Source of the DNA: Chenopodium formosanum
Taxonomy: Eukaryota > Streptophyta > Magnoliopsida > Caryophyllales > Amaranthaceae
Direction of reading: 5' to 3'
Length of the DNA stretch: 64,000 nt
NCBI GenBank assembly: GCA_024500155.1
Contig: CM044876.1
Coordinates: 11,227,001-11,291,000 of the forward strand
Position numbers and translations under genes: made by a program. This document shows positions 45,288 to 56,884 of the stretch, piece by piece (position 1 is the first letter of the stretch; the number at the start of each line of letters is the position of its first letter). The notes beneath the pieces were generated by a model that was not told the DNA's origin, did no database searches, and saw only the letters and a program-made list of their open reading frames with translations.

Positions 45288-46517
45288 ATGGGTTGCCGGA
45301 AAAGGAAACGTCAAGGTGACGGAAAGTGGCCGGAAAACAAATGGTTAGCGCCGGAGTTATGGACGGAGATATTTGCAAGGTTGCCAGTAGCAACGTTGCT
45401 AAGATTCAGGTGTGTATGTAAACAATGGCACTCAATTATTGATTCATCATATTTTATTTATTCTAAACACCTTAAACTATACAAGAATAATTTTACCAAG
45501 CCTAATATACTAGTCATGGATACAATTCGTCTACCTAAACCATATAGCAATAGACATTGGGGAAGTATATTTACCATTCGTACGAGACTCAATTTTAGAA
45601 AACTAACACAACGTGTTATTAGGGCTGATGAATCGTGCATCATTGTGGGGAGGTGTCACGGGCTGTTACTGTTGCGTTGTCGCAACTTGTATGGTGATGG
45701 TCGTTTAGACAGTATTACAACCATGTTGTGTAACCCTTCTATAAGAAAGGCCTTGACACTTCCACCGTGCCCAATTTTGGACGTCATCAAAGGTGTATTG
45801 GGGTTCGTCTCTTCGTGTAATGATTTTAGGGTGGTTGTTTTTAAGAAGGATGATAAGGATGCTCATAATTTGTCGTCTTCAATTGCAGTTTATTCACTTA
45901 ATAATCATACTTGGACAATGAAAACCACTAAACAAGAATTTCCTGTACCATTTGATTTAACTACTCGTTACGTGTATTTAAAAGAGGCTGCATATTGGAT
46001 GGTGTATAAGTATAATGGAAAAGAATATAATCCATGTCCCTTTGTTTATTCCTTTGATTTTAATACTGAGGAATTTAGCTATATAAAACTTCCATACTAT
46101 CCAATTGAAATGCCCAAGCACCTTTTCGTGCTCGGTGAATCGCTAGCCATCTTTGGTGTATTGCCCAAGAGTAGCTACGTATGGGTCATGAGTAAGGATT
46201 GCAGCGACAACGACGACGACAACAACAACAACCCGTGGAGAATATGGTCAGTAGGAGGTTCAAGTGAAAATAGCTATGAAATCTTCAAGCCTCACAGAAA
46301 TACTTTGGTTTCCTATGATGAGAAGTCTGGTACTTTTTTGGCTAAGCTTACCTCAGTTCCTTGGTCAAAGGGCCTAAGTTTGGGTAACATTTCAAGCTGT
46401 CAAGTAGAGCGTTTTGGAAAAGATAATTACGGTTGTACAACTTATGTGGATACTTATGAGGAGAGTTTAGTATTATCTAGGCCGTCCCATGGCCAAACTA
46501 TGATATCGTTCCCTTAA
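45288..46517 (+). CDS. F-box protein with F-box-associated C-terminal region
   Basis: Intronless, 409 residues. An N-terminal F-box spans residues 17-60 (LAPELWTEIFARLPVATLLR, FRCVCKQWHSIID), which in this family contacts SKP1 in an SCF ubiquitin ligase. The rest resembles the plant F-box-associated interaction domain: GRCHGLLLL, LCNPSIRKALTLPP, VAVYSLNNHTW-like segment, AYWMVYK, and a late SYVWVMSKD. A Asp/Asn run (DNDDDNNNN) lies near residue 310. Such genes evolve fast in plants and the substrate is unknown. It lies 1.27 kb downstream of RPL23 on the same strand with no sign of shared transcription. Confidence 0.88.
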   Translation: MGCRKRKRQGDGKWPENKWLAPELWTEIFARLPVATLLRFRCVCKQWHSIIDSSYFIYSKHLKLYKNNFTKPNILVMDTIRLPKPYSNRHWGSIFTIRTRLNFRKLTQRVIRADESCIIVGRCHGLLLLRCRNLYGDGRLDSITTMLCNPSIRKALTLPPCPILDVIKGVLGFVSSCNDFRVVVFKKDDKDAHNLSSSIAVYSLNNHTWTMKTTKQEFPVPFDLTTRYVYLKEAAYWMVYKYNGKEYNPCPFVYSFDFNTEEFSYIKLPYYPIEMPKHLFVLGESLAIFGVLPKSSYVWVMSKDCSDNDDDNNNNPWRIWSVGGSSENSYEIFKPHRNTLVSYDEKSGTFLAKLTSVPWSKGLSLGNISSCQVERFGKDNYGCTTYVDTYEESLVLSRPSHGQTMISFP

Positions 46518-46964
46518 AATTAGTAGTGTCTGCGTGTTACATTTCAAAGTTCAATAATTCATTACAAATTTTTTTTAATATACATTTTTTTTAATAACTA
46601 TAATGACTTCTCTATGCTACATATATAATACGTAGTAATAGATACTCAATTAGTAGTGTATCAGTGTATGGCATTACAAAGTACTATTAGTATAGAAGGG
46701 TTAAACTCTATTCATAAAGCAATTTTGAGGAGATGATTCTCCAATTAGTAATTAGTGACGGAGATACTCCAATTAGTATAGAAGGGAATTTCTATTAATT
46801 CGATCATTATATTAGCTTATACGGAGTACTCCTTAAGAACTTATTACTTTGCTACGAGTAGTAGTTATGATCATGAACTAATTATTCCTGAATTTTGTTT
46901 ATTTGAGTTTTAAAGAACGAATACACTTGCACGTTTAGGAAAGGTTTCATGAGAACTTTCTGTT

Positions 46965-47185
46965 GGGTTCGTTTGACATTGTTGTGGTTTTATGTTTTAT
47001 GGTTTTTTGTTTTTTTAAAAGTATATGATATATATCACATAATGAATAAAAAATTGTTAAACTTATTAAAATCATGATAATTTTGAAAATTGACAATAGA
47101 AAAGTGGAAAAATGTTTTTCTTGTTTTCTGTTTTTGGTTTTAAAAAAACAGGAAACTGAAAACCAAAAATTATGTCAAACAAGCC
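46965..47185. mobile_element. MITE-like element with 15-bp inverted termini
   Basis: GGGTTCGTTTGACAT at the left pairs with ATGTCAAACAAGCC at the right, one or two mismatches, and the interior repeats GTTTTATG / AAAACCAAA words that can pair. No clear target duplication, so PIF, hAT or another family remains open. Confidence 0.55.
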
Positions 47186-47340
47186 TTTAGTTGCTCTGTT
47201 TTTGTTTTTGTTTTTGTTTTAGTTTTTTTTTTCAATAGCTATAGCATGGAGCTTGGATTGTATAGTCAAACTGAAAGTATGCAGGCTAGTCATCCCTCTT
47301 GCAAATTGCAATCTATCTTGGCTATGTTATGCGCAAAATA

Positions 47341-47572
47341 CTCCCTCCGTTTTTAAATACTTGCTCCATTTATCCATGTGCGAAGTTTTAGGAGAAATTA
47401 GAGAAAATAATAATAGTGGGGTAGTTGAGAATATAAAAAATTGTAAAAAGCAAAAGTAGTGGAAGAACAGAAGGAGAGAGAAAATATTATGTTGGATCGT
47501 GTAAAATGAATTAAATATTGTAAAAGCTTTCCAAAAAAAAGAAATAGAGCAAGTATTTAAAAACGGAGGGAG
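47341..47572. mobile_element. Stowaway MITE
   Basis: CTCCCTCCGTTTTTAAATAC and GTATTTAAAAACGGAGGGAG are perfectly inverted over 20 bp (and TTGCTC/GAGCAA continue the pairing), with TA at both flanks. 232 bp, the best-preserved Stowaway here. Confidence 0.92.
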
Positions 47573-47632
47573 TACCCATTTTAAAAATAACATGTTTATA
47601 GCTAAATAAGTAAAAATGAATTAATTAATACT

Positions 47633-47832
47633 TTACCCGTTCTCTTAATATTGCAATAATTATCATTTTAAGAAATTTCACAAATATTACTAGTACAACA
47701 TTTCTCTATTTCTACCTGTTTTCTTTCTTTCTCTCTTCTCATCAAACGGATACTTACCTTATCTTAATTCCTCTCTTTCTCTCTCATCCTCTCTATGTTG
47801 CAATATTAAGAGAATGAAGAAATTAATACCTT
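47633..47832. mobile_element. degenerate Stowaway-like MITE
   Basis: GTTCTCTTAATATTGCAA near the left end and TTGCAATATTAAGAGAAT near the right end are inverted; TA flanks are plausible. It lies 60 bp from the previous element and has CTTTCTCTC-rich inner sequence. Confidence 0.6.
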
Positions 47833-48029
47833 AATCCAAAAACTTGTTGATTTTGAATTGATAATTATCGACATTATCGGACTATAGTTAGGGTCAATTA
47901 ATTAAATTAAGCTTAATCTAGTCGAAAAGATTGTACCTTCTCCCCCATTAAAGACGCTTGAAGTTGGGATCCCTTACCGTAATCCCTAACCATCGGGTCA
48001 AACTTATTCGGGTTTGACTCAATTTTATG

Positions 48030-49348
48030 AATTTTTTTTCCAAGTTGGGCCAGTTTGTTCTCAACCCAACCCAACCCCCCACCCCTCCTCTCTCTCTCCT
48101 CCATTGAAGCGTACTCTGAATTCACCATTGAAGTAGCTTGTGAGCTTTCTTTCCTCCATCAAAGCAGCTTCCGAGGTAAGATATATTTTTTTTTTCCTTT
48201 TTCATTAATCATCGAATTCAATTTCTTAATGTAGTGTTAGTCGTTTATTTAATTGTAAGTATAATCAATTTAGGGTTCTTCTTGGTAGATTATTGAACTA
48301 TTTGTTATAATTACTGAAGTTACAGAAGATTATAACTAGTGATTTCATTTCTACAATAGGAATTTAATGTGAATTTTAAAGCCAAGTTTGATAATTGAAT
48401 CAAATTTGGCTGCTAAATGCTAATGTGTTGCGAGTTTTTGTTTTTGTATTCCTCTTATGTACTTTATTCGTAGTATAATATTTGTATTTCCTAATTTTAT
48501 TTTGAATAGCTTGGAAAGAGAACTCCATTATAGTTTTGGAATAGATTGTAGGAAGATGAAATTTGATGATAGATAAGTGGATAGGTATTAGGTAGCAGCA
48601 CAAACAGTAAGAAGTAAAATGAATTTTGATGAAATCGCGCTAAGGAATTAATTAGACAGTGATGACTGAAGAATTAGTATGTGTAGGAAGAAATAGAAGA
48701 TAGTTTGGAATGATTGCCCCTGTCCCCGTTTATAATGTTGAGGGTTGAGTGTGGTAAGTTGTCTTGTTGATTAAACCTCCCGTTGTCTCTCCAATACAAT
48801 GGTAGAAGGTATTCAGTAGTTGTCATTGGATTGACCCGAAATATGTACATGAAAACAATCATTGAAATTTCCTCATCCAAGAGAGTAGAAAAACCAATTA
48901 CTCCCTAATCGAAAGCACAAGCATGCTGTTAGCTTTGATGAAAGATTGAAAGGAGAGGAAAGGAAAGGAAAGGAAGATTTTGTAAGTTACATTGTAGGAG
49001 ATGACAAAAGGAGGTTGACTCGGTTAGGTCAAGCTATTCCATTTTTAGAATTTTTTTTGAATTTTGTGAGTGTTTTTAGAGTTATATATATTGCCTTTGT
49101 TTAGGAGATTTAGAGTAAGCTATATACATCGACCTTCCCCTATAGTGGATTCCACATTCTTGTTGTTATTGTCAAGAAGATTAGATGTTTTCATATTCTA
49201 TTAGACTTTCAATAATCATATTTTGACTTATTAGTTTTATGCAGGATTAGAATACGGAAGTCAGCAAGTGATACTTGCCTCTGAAAAACCATTCTTTCAG
49301 ATGCAAGTGCCAACAATTATTCAAGTCTTTGATAGATAAATTTCCCTC
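48030..49348 (+). promoter_or_regulatory. promoter and 5' UTR with intron of the PPR gene
   Basis: TTGGGCCAG (48043, a site II-like TGGGCC) and a CT-rich stretch precede a leader ending in the donor CCGAG|GTAAGAT (intron from 48176). An acceptor TTATGCAG at 49244 starts the second leader exon, which runs to the ATG at 49349. This is inferred from splice consensus. Confidence 0.55.
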
Positions 49349-49437
49349 GTGCCTCAAGATATGGAAGCACTTGCATCTTCGCAGCTACTACCATACTTGA
49401 ATTCCAAGAGATACTTGCCTCTGAAAGACCATTCTTT
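49271..49437 (+). repeat. 140-bp-spaced duplication spanning 5' UTR and start of PPR gene
   Basis: ATACTTGCCTCTGAAA then ACCATTCTTT occurs at 49271 (in the 5' UTR) and at 49411 (in the coding region), one mismatch over 27 bp; weaker similarity continues on the left side. The start codon lies between the copies. Confidence 0.85.
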
Positions 49438-51349
49438 GTGTAATTTTCGCCCAAAATTGCATGCTCAAGTAGCCTTAAGATCAGAGGATTTATCACTGAG
49501 CCATCATGTGCTTGATAAGATGCCTAGGACGGATACTTTTGCTTGGAACCAGATGATCCAAACCCATCTTGCTACTGGAGAGATAGACAACGTCATGTAC
49601 ATATATCAGCAAATGTTAATACGAGGTGTTTGCCCTGATAAGCACACAATTCCTCGGATTTTGGCTGCTTCTCGTCTTTCAAATTCCTTGTTTCTTGGCA
49701 GACAAGTTCATGCACATGCTGTTAAACTAGGTATTTCTTATGAAGACTATGTCATTACTGCACTGATGAAAATGTATGGCCATTTGGATGGTGCCAAAAC
49801 AGTGAAACAGGTCTTCAATATGTCGAGTGTGGGGAAAAGCTCCGTCTTTGGGACCTTGTTAATCTCCATGTATTTAAAGGAAAATAAACCCAGATTTGCT
49901 ATAGACCTGTTTTACCAAATGGTAACTCTGGGTGCTGAGATTGATGCAGTGGCAATAATGACTGCAGTTGGTGCTTGTGGCATGCTGCAATCCTTACACG
50001 AAGGAAGAAGAGTACATGAGATAGCCAAATCTTATGGATTGGAAACTCATGTCTTGGTATGTAATTCCTTGCTGAAAATGTATGTGGATTGTGGAAGCAT
50101 TGAAAGTGCTCGCGAAATTTTTGATGTAATGTCATCTAGAGACCCCATTTCTTGGACAGAATTGATCCGCGGTTATGTGAAGAATGGGGGATTTAATGAA
50201 GGTCTGAAATTATTCAAAAAGATGATGTCTGAGGGCATTCAACCTGATCTACATGCAGTGTCAAGCATTTTACCTGCATGTGCAAGAATGACTGCCCATA
50301 AGCAGGGCAAAGAAATTCATGGTTACTTGATCAGGAATGGTCTTGAAATGAATGTTACTGTGGAGAATGCTCTTATAGACATGTATGTCAAATCAGGATC
50401 CATCGATTCTGCTTCTAAGATCTTCAGTGGAATGGCAACTAAAGATGCCATTTCCTGGACAATAATGATCTATGGCTACAGCCTTCATGGACAAGGAGCA
50501 CGTGGGGTTAAATTGTTCCATGAAATGAAAAAAACCAATCTTGAAATTGATGAAGTTGCATATTCTTCTGTTCTCTATGCTTGTGTGGTAGCTAATTTAG
50601 TTCAGGAAGGGAAGACCCTCTTCAATTTTATTAAGAGACCTAATGTCAGGCATTATGCTTTTATGGTTTTGCTTCTGGCCCGTGCTGGATATTTCTATGA
50701 GGCAAAGATCTTTATTGAGAAAAATCAACTCGGACAACATACAGAGGTGTTAAGAGCTTTATTAGATGGGTGTAGGAATCATCGAAATGTTAAAACAGGG
50801 AAGAAAATTATTGAACAGCTTTGTGATTTGGAACCACTTAATGCTGATAATTACGTTCTATTGTCAAATTGGTATGCTAGCTATTCAAAATGGGACTCGG
50901 TGAATAAAATGAGGGAAACAATCAGAGACATGGGCTTGGTACCTAAGAGAGCATATAGTTGGATAGAATTCTGCAATAAAATACATGTATTTGGGACTGG
51001 TGATGTATCGCACCCAAGATCTGAAAAATTGTACTGGGAACTCCAGTGTTTGATGACGAAGATAAAGGAAAAGGAGTACGCTTTTGATGCAGATTTTAGT
51101 CTCCATGATGTTGATGAGGAGAGAGAATGCATTCCAATGGGGCATAGTGAAATGCTTGCCATTTCCTTTGGTTTAATTAGCACCCAAAGGAGTATAATTC
51201 GGATAACTAAAAACAGTCATGTTTGTCACAACTGTCATGAAATGGCAAAAGTCATATCTAGAATAGAAGCTCGAGAAATAATATTGAAGGATCCCAATTG
51301 CTTTCACCATTTTAAGGATGGACAATGCTCTTGTGGAGACTCGTGGTGA
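49349..51349 (+). CDS. DYW-class pentatricopeptide repeat protein, C-terminal DSW variant
   Basis: PLS-type PPR proteins with a DYW domain edit C to U in organelle transcripts; the DYW domain is the deaminase. Intronless, 666 residues. PPR motifs run from about residue 60 to 450 (TFAWNQMIQTHLATGEIDNV, DPISWTELIRGYVKNGGFNE, DAISWTIMIYGYSLHGQGAR), followed by E/E+ motifs and the DYW domain (about 570-666). The deaminase zinc/catalytic motif HSE (GHSEMLAISFG) and CHNCH are intact, and so is HHFKDGQCSCG. The last three residues are DSW instead of DYW. The first about 45 residues are a weak organelle-targeting region. The second in-frame ATG (codon 5) is an alternative start. The target transcript is unknown. 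Confidence 0.92.
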   Translation: MPQDMEALASSQLLPYLNSKRYLPLKDHSLCNFRPKLHAQVALRSEDLSLSHHVLDKMPRTDTFAWNQMIQTHLATGEIDNVMYIYQQMLIRGVCPDKHTIPRILAASRLSNSLFLGRQVHAHAVKLGISYEDYVITALMKMYGHLDGAKTVKQVFNMSSVGKSSVFGTLLISMYLKENKPRFAIDLFYQMVTLGAEIDAVAIMTAVGACGMLQSLHEGRRVHEIAKSYGLETHVLVCNSLLKMYVDCGSIESAREIFDVMSSRDPISWTELIRGYVKNGGFNEGLKLFKKMMSEGIQPDLHAVSSILPACARMTAHKQGKEIHGYLIRNGLEMNVTVENALIDMYVKSGSIDSASKIFSGMATKDAISWTIMIYGYSLHGQGARGVKLFHEMKKTNLEIDEVAYSSVLYACVVANLVQEGKTLFNFIKRPNVRHYAFMVLLLARAGYFYEAKIFIEKNQLGQHTEVLRALLDGCRNHRNVKTGKKIIEQLCDLEPLNADNYVLLSNWYASYSKWDSVNKMRETIRDMGLVPKRAYSWIEFCNKIHVFGTGDVSHPRSEKLYWELQCLMTKIKEKEYAFDADFSLHDVDEERECIPMGHSEMLAISFGLISTQRSIIRITKNSHVCHNCHEMAKVISRIEAREIILKDPNCFHHFKDGQCSCGDSW

Positions 51350-53410
51350 TGTTGCATTGTGAAGGTATATATGTTTGCTGTTATGAACCTCAGGTGCATT
51401 ACTTGAGAAAAAGATGGGGATCTGCATCTTCTTCTGATGATTGCAGCCTGGTTTATCAATCTCAGCCTCACAGGTAATAAGAGAAATAGGGTTAACTAGG
51501 ATTTTGTGTCTAATAATTTTCTTAAAATCTGCTTTTGTTTGACTGAGTTGCAAACCGAAGAAAGGATGTATGGGTCAGTGTGTGTGACATTCGAAGTATA
51601 TGCTTTAGAAACTGTGATTTTTTATATCATGACATAGAAAAATGACTCGTGTTCATTCCAATTTCTAAATTTAAGCTAACTTCTTGGTGAGCTTGCCACT
51701 TTTTACCACAGAGAGTAACATGCACTTAATTGGTACCTTGGCATATTGAAATTGGTGTGAATGACATCCATGTCATAAGTTTGCCTATGTAGTTACATTC
51801 CTTCGGAGCGCCCCTGGCATCGGTGGACACTCTCAGATTGCTAATTATTGTTTAATGCAATGTTAGATTATTGTACCAAAATTTAGATCATTTAAACCTC
51901 TAGTTTGGTCTTATTAATGGTCGCACTATCTTTGATGGAGATTTTGCTATCTAACATAAAATTTAAGGGTAGACATCATTTTTTTTTTTTTGAGGGATAA
52001 GGGTAGACATCATCAGTAGGTGATTTGAATTATGTAAAATTCTGGGATAATTTCCAGAATTCCCTTAACTATTGTTATTTAGATGAGTTGCACTGACATC
52101 ATGTTATTATATCATTTAAACCAAGTCGATTGTATTATGTGCAGGATTGGGAGGATGGCTTAACTGCGTAATTAAGTGAGAGTGATTGATGAATCCTAGA
52201 CTTTCAATTCTTTAATTATCGTGAGTCTCCTTAGTCATGAAGCAGTAACTGTCTTCGAGAACTGAACAGAACCAACACATTTGTGATTTTGTCAAGGACT
52301 AGTCAAGCCCTGCAGGCTTAGACTTGAATTTCCAAAATCTGTGATTGGTTAAGGTGGTCCATGTGAAATGACGGGGTTGCTTGGTGTGCAAAGCTTCCGA
52401 TTCAATCTTATGTCAGAGGGTTTTGTTGAACGATTGCAATGCTTAAAGTTTTTGATCTTGTAGTCAAGGTCATTGGGAGGCCAGAAGCTGCAGACTACAG
52501 TAATGAAGATGTGATTTACTTTGCTACTGTATCTAATAGTAATTGCCGCTTCAAAAGCAATTATTTTGGCTAAAGAAGTGAAATTTAAGAGCAGGATGCC
52601 AAGGGATCTCGAAATTTGGCTTATAAGGTCTGATTCAAGCTAAGAACTCTGGCTGGAATCGTAAATCTAGTTCCAGTTATTCTACGAAGACAACATAACC
52701 TGTTATTCCAAAAAGGTATGGTGTTATACTAAGCCATAAGGTTGTTTTGCTACAAATCCTATTCCGAGGTTTGCTTTCAATTCTTCAGATGACACTGTGT
52801 GAAGTGCTCAGACTGCTCACGGTACACACCTCTCACAGAGTCAATTGATAAACCATGGATTATAGCTCCTTTAAACTCTCAAGGTAGTACCATTAGTACA
52901 TCTTACTGCTTATATACTGCTACTGATCTGTATCTTGTTCAGTTCAACCAAATGTGAGCTTTCCAAATATCTGGTTACATCAGGGTTAATACCTGAAGTA
53001 GAGTTGGCAGTGTGGTGTGCAAGCATGCTTTGCTAGCTCCCTAACACGACAGTAGGCTGTGTTTTCGAAAATTAAAAATTCTATCCTAGCATTTTCCCCG
53101 CTGCTCGATTTCTTGCAAAAGTATTACTTTACATTTTCAGCTCCAGGTATCTTCCAGATTTCCACCACAACTTAACTCAAAGTTCCTAATTACAAGTTCC
53201 ATTTTCTTTCGGAAGGCGCATAAATCCACTACCATGAGCTAAAAGTATTTGAGCAACGCGCAAATCTTTTGTGTATATGCTCAAAAGTTATTTTACTTTC
53301 TACTTGTCTGGTTTATGGAACTTTCTGATATATTTCGGTATCACTTAAAAAGCTATGTGAAGAGACGAAGATAGTGATTCGTCAAGAGGATCGAATATTG
53401 CTTTATATTG
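51350..53410. other. 3' region of PPR gene, no recognised gene
   Basis: Donor-like CACAG|GTAATAAG (51471) and acceptor-like TTATGTGCAG|GATTGG (52144) suggest a possibly spliced 3' UTR. GGGTAGACATCAT is duplicated at 51968 and 52002 around a T run. No protein-coding exon or RNA gene was recognised. Confidence 0.4.
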
Positions 53411-53414
53411 CTTT

Positions 53415-53506
53415 GTCGAATTGACTAGCTTAATACATATTTGCTTCCTTCTTCAACATTGTCGAATTGACTAGCTTAATACATATTTGCTTCCTTCTTC
53501 AACATT
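53415..53506. repeat. 46-bp tandem duplication followed by a hairpin
   Basis: GTCGAATTGACTAGCTTAAT starts at 53415 and again at 53461 with identical unit sequence. Right after it AACATTTCGACAATTGAAATGTT (53501-53523) forms an 8-bp-stem hairpin. Confidence 0.93.
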
Positions 53507-53704
53507 TCGACAATTGAAATGTTCAACACACGTTACACAACTTCAACAAGCAAATCGGGCAGTATATTGGACCACTAACGTCGATCATTTGGCATCTATA
53601 TATATTCTTTCATGTAATAATTATAGATTATTACTCCGTATTTATTTTTAATTATTGTTTTCGATGCATTAGTATTTAGAGTGGTCAATATCTAAGTATA
53701 TTTA

Positions 53705-53880
53705 GGACCTGTTCACATTTACTTAATTTTAGTTCAGTTTAGCTCCAATCAGTTCAGTTCAGTTCAGCTCTTAATTTCCCTCGCTCATAATATATTCATT
53801 TCAGCTCAATTCAGTTCAATTCAGTTCCAATCAGTTCAGTTCAGCTTCAATCAGTTCAGTTTAGTAAATATGAACATGCC
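53705..53880. mobile_element. Tourist-like MITE, GTTCAG family, copy 5
   Basis: Starts GGACCTGTTCACATTTACT and ends AGTAAATATGAACATGCC with TTA at both flanks. Interior TCAGTTCAG/CTCCAATCAG words match copy 1 and orientation. About 176 bp. Confidence 0.85.
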
Positions 53881-53889
53881 TTTATTTAT

Positions 53890-54271
53890 ATGAAGGAGAT
53901 TTAAGAAGAGTGAAATTAGAAAAAACAGGCTTTTAGAGTTCCCTTCCTAAGAGGGATGGTCCCCTAATACTTCTTTCTCTGTAATTTATTATATTTTTAA
54001 TAAAATTAAAAGTAAATGAGAACAAAAAAAAAAAAAAAATTAAAATTAGCATATTCCAAACCTAAATTTAATATAAAAAACAAAAGTAATGCACGATATT
54101 GGAAGAACATTGGAACAAACAATAACCTTAATTTCCACGTGTCAACAGGAGTTTATGTCTTTTTATCCAGGTGCAGGAAATCAGAATAATTTCACCAAAT
54201 TGAATGTGAAAATGACACAAATTCTTGTCTTCTTTTTGACATAATTTATTAATTTGTACGTACTCGTATTT

Positions 54272-54309
<38 letters not shown>

Positions 54310-55780
54310 AAAATGGTCGGTATGAAATCCAAGAATTTAAGAGTAAAAAATTTTCACCTATATTTGTCGTTGATGATCTTTTCATTGACATCAACCTTTA
54401 TGTGAAATAGAAGCAAAATTAGACACAATTATGGCTTATAAAACCAATCAATTGTACTAATGGGGCCTCTTTGCATAGTCTACTAGTGTTGACTGATGTT
54501 ACTGCACTAACACAACACATGGAATCATCTCTCATTTTCCATTCCTCTGGAATCATCATGTCCATCCAATGGACATGGACCTCATCTATTGTTCCTACTA
54601 GCATTGATTATACTCCCTCCATTCGGAAATAAAAGCTCGATTGTTGAATGATTCCATGTTGTACTCGGTTTAGTAAGAATAACTGAATAACACCTTCTCT
54701 CTATTTAGGTTCAATGATGCAATTTGACTGACACATTTGATAATGCACAACTTTAATTATAGTATTTTTAATTAATTATGAAATATTGATAAATTAAAAA
54801 TGGAAATTGAGATCAATTTATAAGAATTTTATAATAGCACCTTTGTTTTTATATATTGGTGAAATTGAAGGTTAGATAAATGAAAACAAATGATTGATAT
54901 GATATGTTAAAAAATTGACTTTTTGAATTTAACTTGAAACAAAAGGTGTATAATTTGATAGCATACATACAAACATGTCTAGTAAATTTATCATTGTTGT
55001 AGGAAATATGTATGTACATAATAATAAAGACATATGATTATAATTTTGACAAATGGATGATTATGAATTTATAATACCCCTCATTACTAGTGGGTTCATT
55101 TCGAAGAACTTTAGTAGGAAAATATCCGCAACAAACTTCCCTCTTCAATTACATCAATGTCATATCAATGTAATTTGCTTTAGAATTTTAATTTATAACC
55201 AAGACCACAACTAATGTCATGAAGGAAATAATTAAAGATATGTGAATGTTCAATTTTAAGTCTTTAGCCATAAATAATTTTAAGGAAAATCTATGTGGAA
55301 TGGACATATATGTTCATTATTTGTCTGAAAGAACCCGATATGTTTAAAGTAGTCTAAAAAGACCTTATAAGTTTATTTTGTTGTTTGGGGCACCTCAGCT
55401 CAAAGTCGGAATCCGACAATTATTGACTTTTTTCTCCGACGTTGACCTCTCATTTAACCTTAAAAAATGACCCCTTTTTTTTTCCACGATTTCCCTCAGC
55501 TCAAATATAGTTAAACATATACTTCGTATTAAACAAAGCGAGTATTGGTTAAATATGCCCCCTTAGTCCCTTATCCTACATCTCAGAAAGCGATGTCCAA
55601 CAAGAATAATGCTGATGCTCTTATGATAATATAACACATCATGTAAAGTTCCCCGCAACTTGGTCCATTTACAAAGTATATGTACTACCACACTTCCTAG
55701 TGTGGAAAAATAAGCATCTCAAATTCATATAGTACATTACATAAGTACCAAAATTCTCTACAAGAATAACATTGCAAGAA
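53890..55780. other. AT-rich intergenic with poly-A and one Stowaway-like end
   Basis: Poly-A at 54272-54306 (about 34 A). ACTCCCTCCATTCGGAAATAAA at 54613 resembles one Stowaway end; the partner was not found. The stretch 55400-55560 has ATTATTGACTTTTTTCTCCG. No coding segment was recognised. Confidence 0.4.
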
Positions 55781-55781
55781 G

Positions 55782-56114
55782 TTGAGAGTGATCAATCAAT
55801 TTAATCTAGCAATGAAGATATTAGGATGGGATCCAATGGCAACCATGAAGAGGCGAATCGGGTGTAGTGGTGGAGCTTCATCTGCATCGTCTTACATGAA
55901 AATACATAGAAGAGCAACACCACAAGAATGTTGTGAAGGAGGTTCGTTTTTGTTGGTCAAGCAGTTGTTTTGGAAAATTCGCGCTAAATGGAAGCAATAT
56001 TGCTTGAAACGACAAAGAGGTAACGCGATCAACTATAGCTACGATGCTAAGAGCTACAATCAAAATTTCGATAGTGGTCGTCCTCTTGATCGACCTTCAC
56101 CCTTGGCACCTTGA
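55782..56114 (+). CDS. small basic uncharacterised plant protein
   Basis: A 110-residue single-exon frame. It is Lys/Arg-rich, has a Gly/Ser stretch (GCSGGASSASSYMKIHRR) and a hydrophobic/basic segment SFLLVKQLFWKIRAKWKQYC followed by YSYDAKSYNQNFDSG. From memory, KQLFWKIR-x-x-WKQ plus YSYD-x-x-SY-x-x-NFD is a conserved layout of a small plant family of unknown function, which makes this more than a chance frame. The start may be the first Met (55782), Met11 (55812) or Met20. No signal peptide or clear transmembrane helix. No function is proposed. Confidence 0.6.
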   Translation: MRVINQFNLAMKILGWDPMATMKRRIGCSGGASSASSYMKIHRRATPQECCEGGSFLLVKQLFWKIRAKWKQYCLKRQRGNAINYSYDAKSYNQNFDSGRPLDRPSPLAP

Positions 56115-56154
56115 AAATCTTTTTAGAACTCTTTTTCGACTTTTTTTTTTTTTT

Positions 56155-56225
56155 TTTCTAGCTTAAGATTTGCTCACCTTTGTTTTTTTTTTTTCGAGCT
56201 TAAGATTTGCTCACCTTTGTTTATT
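56155..56225. repeat. tandem duplication downstream of the small protein gene
   Basis: AGCTTAAGATTTGCTCACCT followed by TTGTTT occurs twice (56160 and 56197), separated by T runs. Probably slippage at the T tracts. Confidence 0.9.
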
Positions 56226-56884
56226 TGGCATAGTTCTTTTTCTGTTTTTTGTTTTTTGTTTTTTTAACGGGGTTGGTGATGATTTTGGTACTGCTAATAA
56301 GTGCCTAAATCTTGTATAGTTAATGCTACTTTGCATTTTTCGTGCTTCGAATTTTGTTAATTAAACTCCTAAGTCTTGTAGATTCCGTAAACTTGTTTCA
56401 TATAATTTGTTATTTTAAATTGGCAGTGTTATGTGGATCTATATCTATCTCACTAATATTAATTGTTTAAAAATGTGTTTAGTATAAAACTTAAAATTGT
56501 AGAAATTAAAAGTGTTAAGTGTGAAACGAAAATTAATTAAATTGTTTGCATTTTACATTGCGTGAGATGATGTTAGGAAATTGGAAGGAAAGAATGAACT
56601 GAAAGTTCATCCAAAAAAGTTAAAAAAAAAAAAAAAAAAAAAAAGAATAAGTTGCACTTTTGATGGAAAAAATTAGGTTAACAAGATAAAAATGGGGGAT
56701 GCCCACTGGGTTTAATTTGGCCCCCTCCACTAATAATTGTCATCTACTTTATGAGAATAAGAATTACTCCATAACACCGAATCATGTCACATTAATAGCA
56801 CTCATTTTTTATCATCAAGGAAATTGAGGGTATAAACACCATTCATTAATATGATAATTTTTTTTTTTGAAGCACATTAATATA

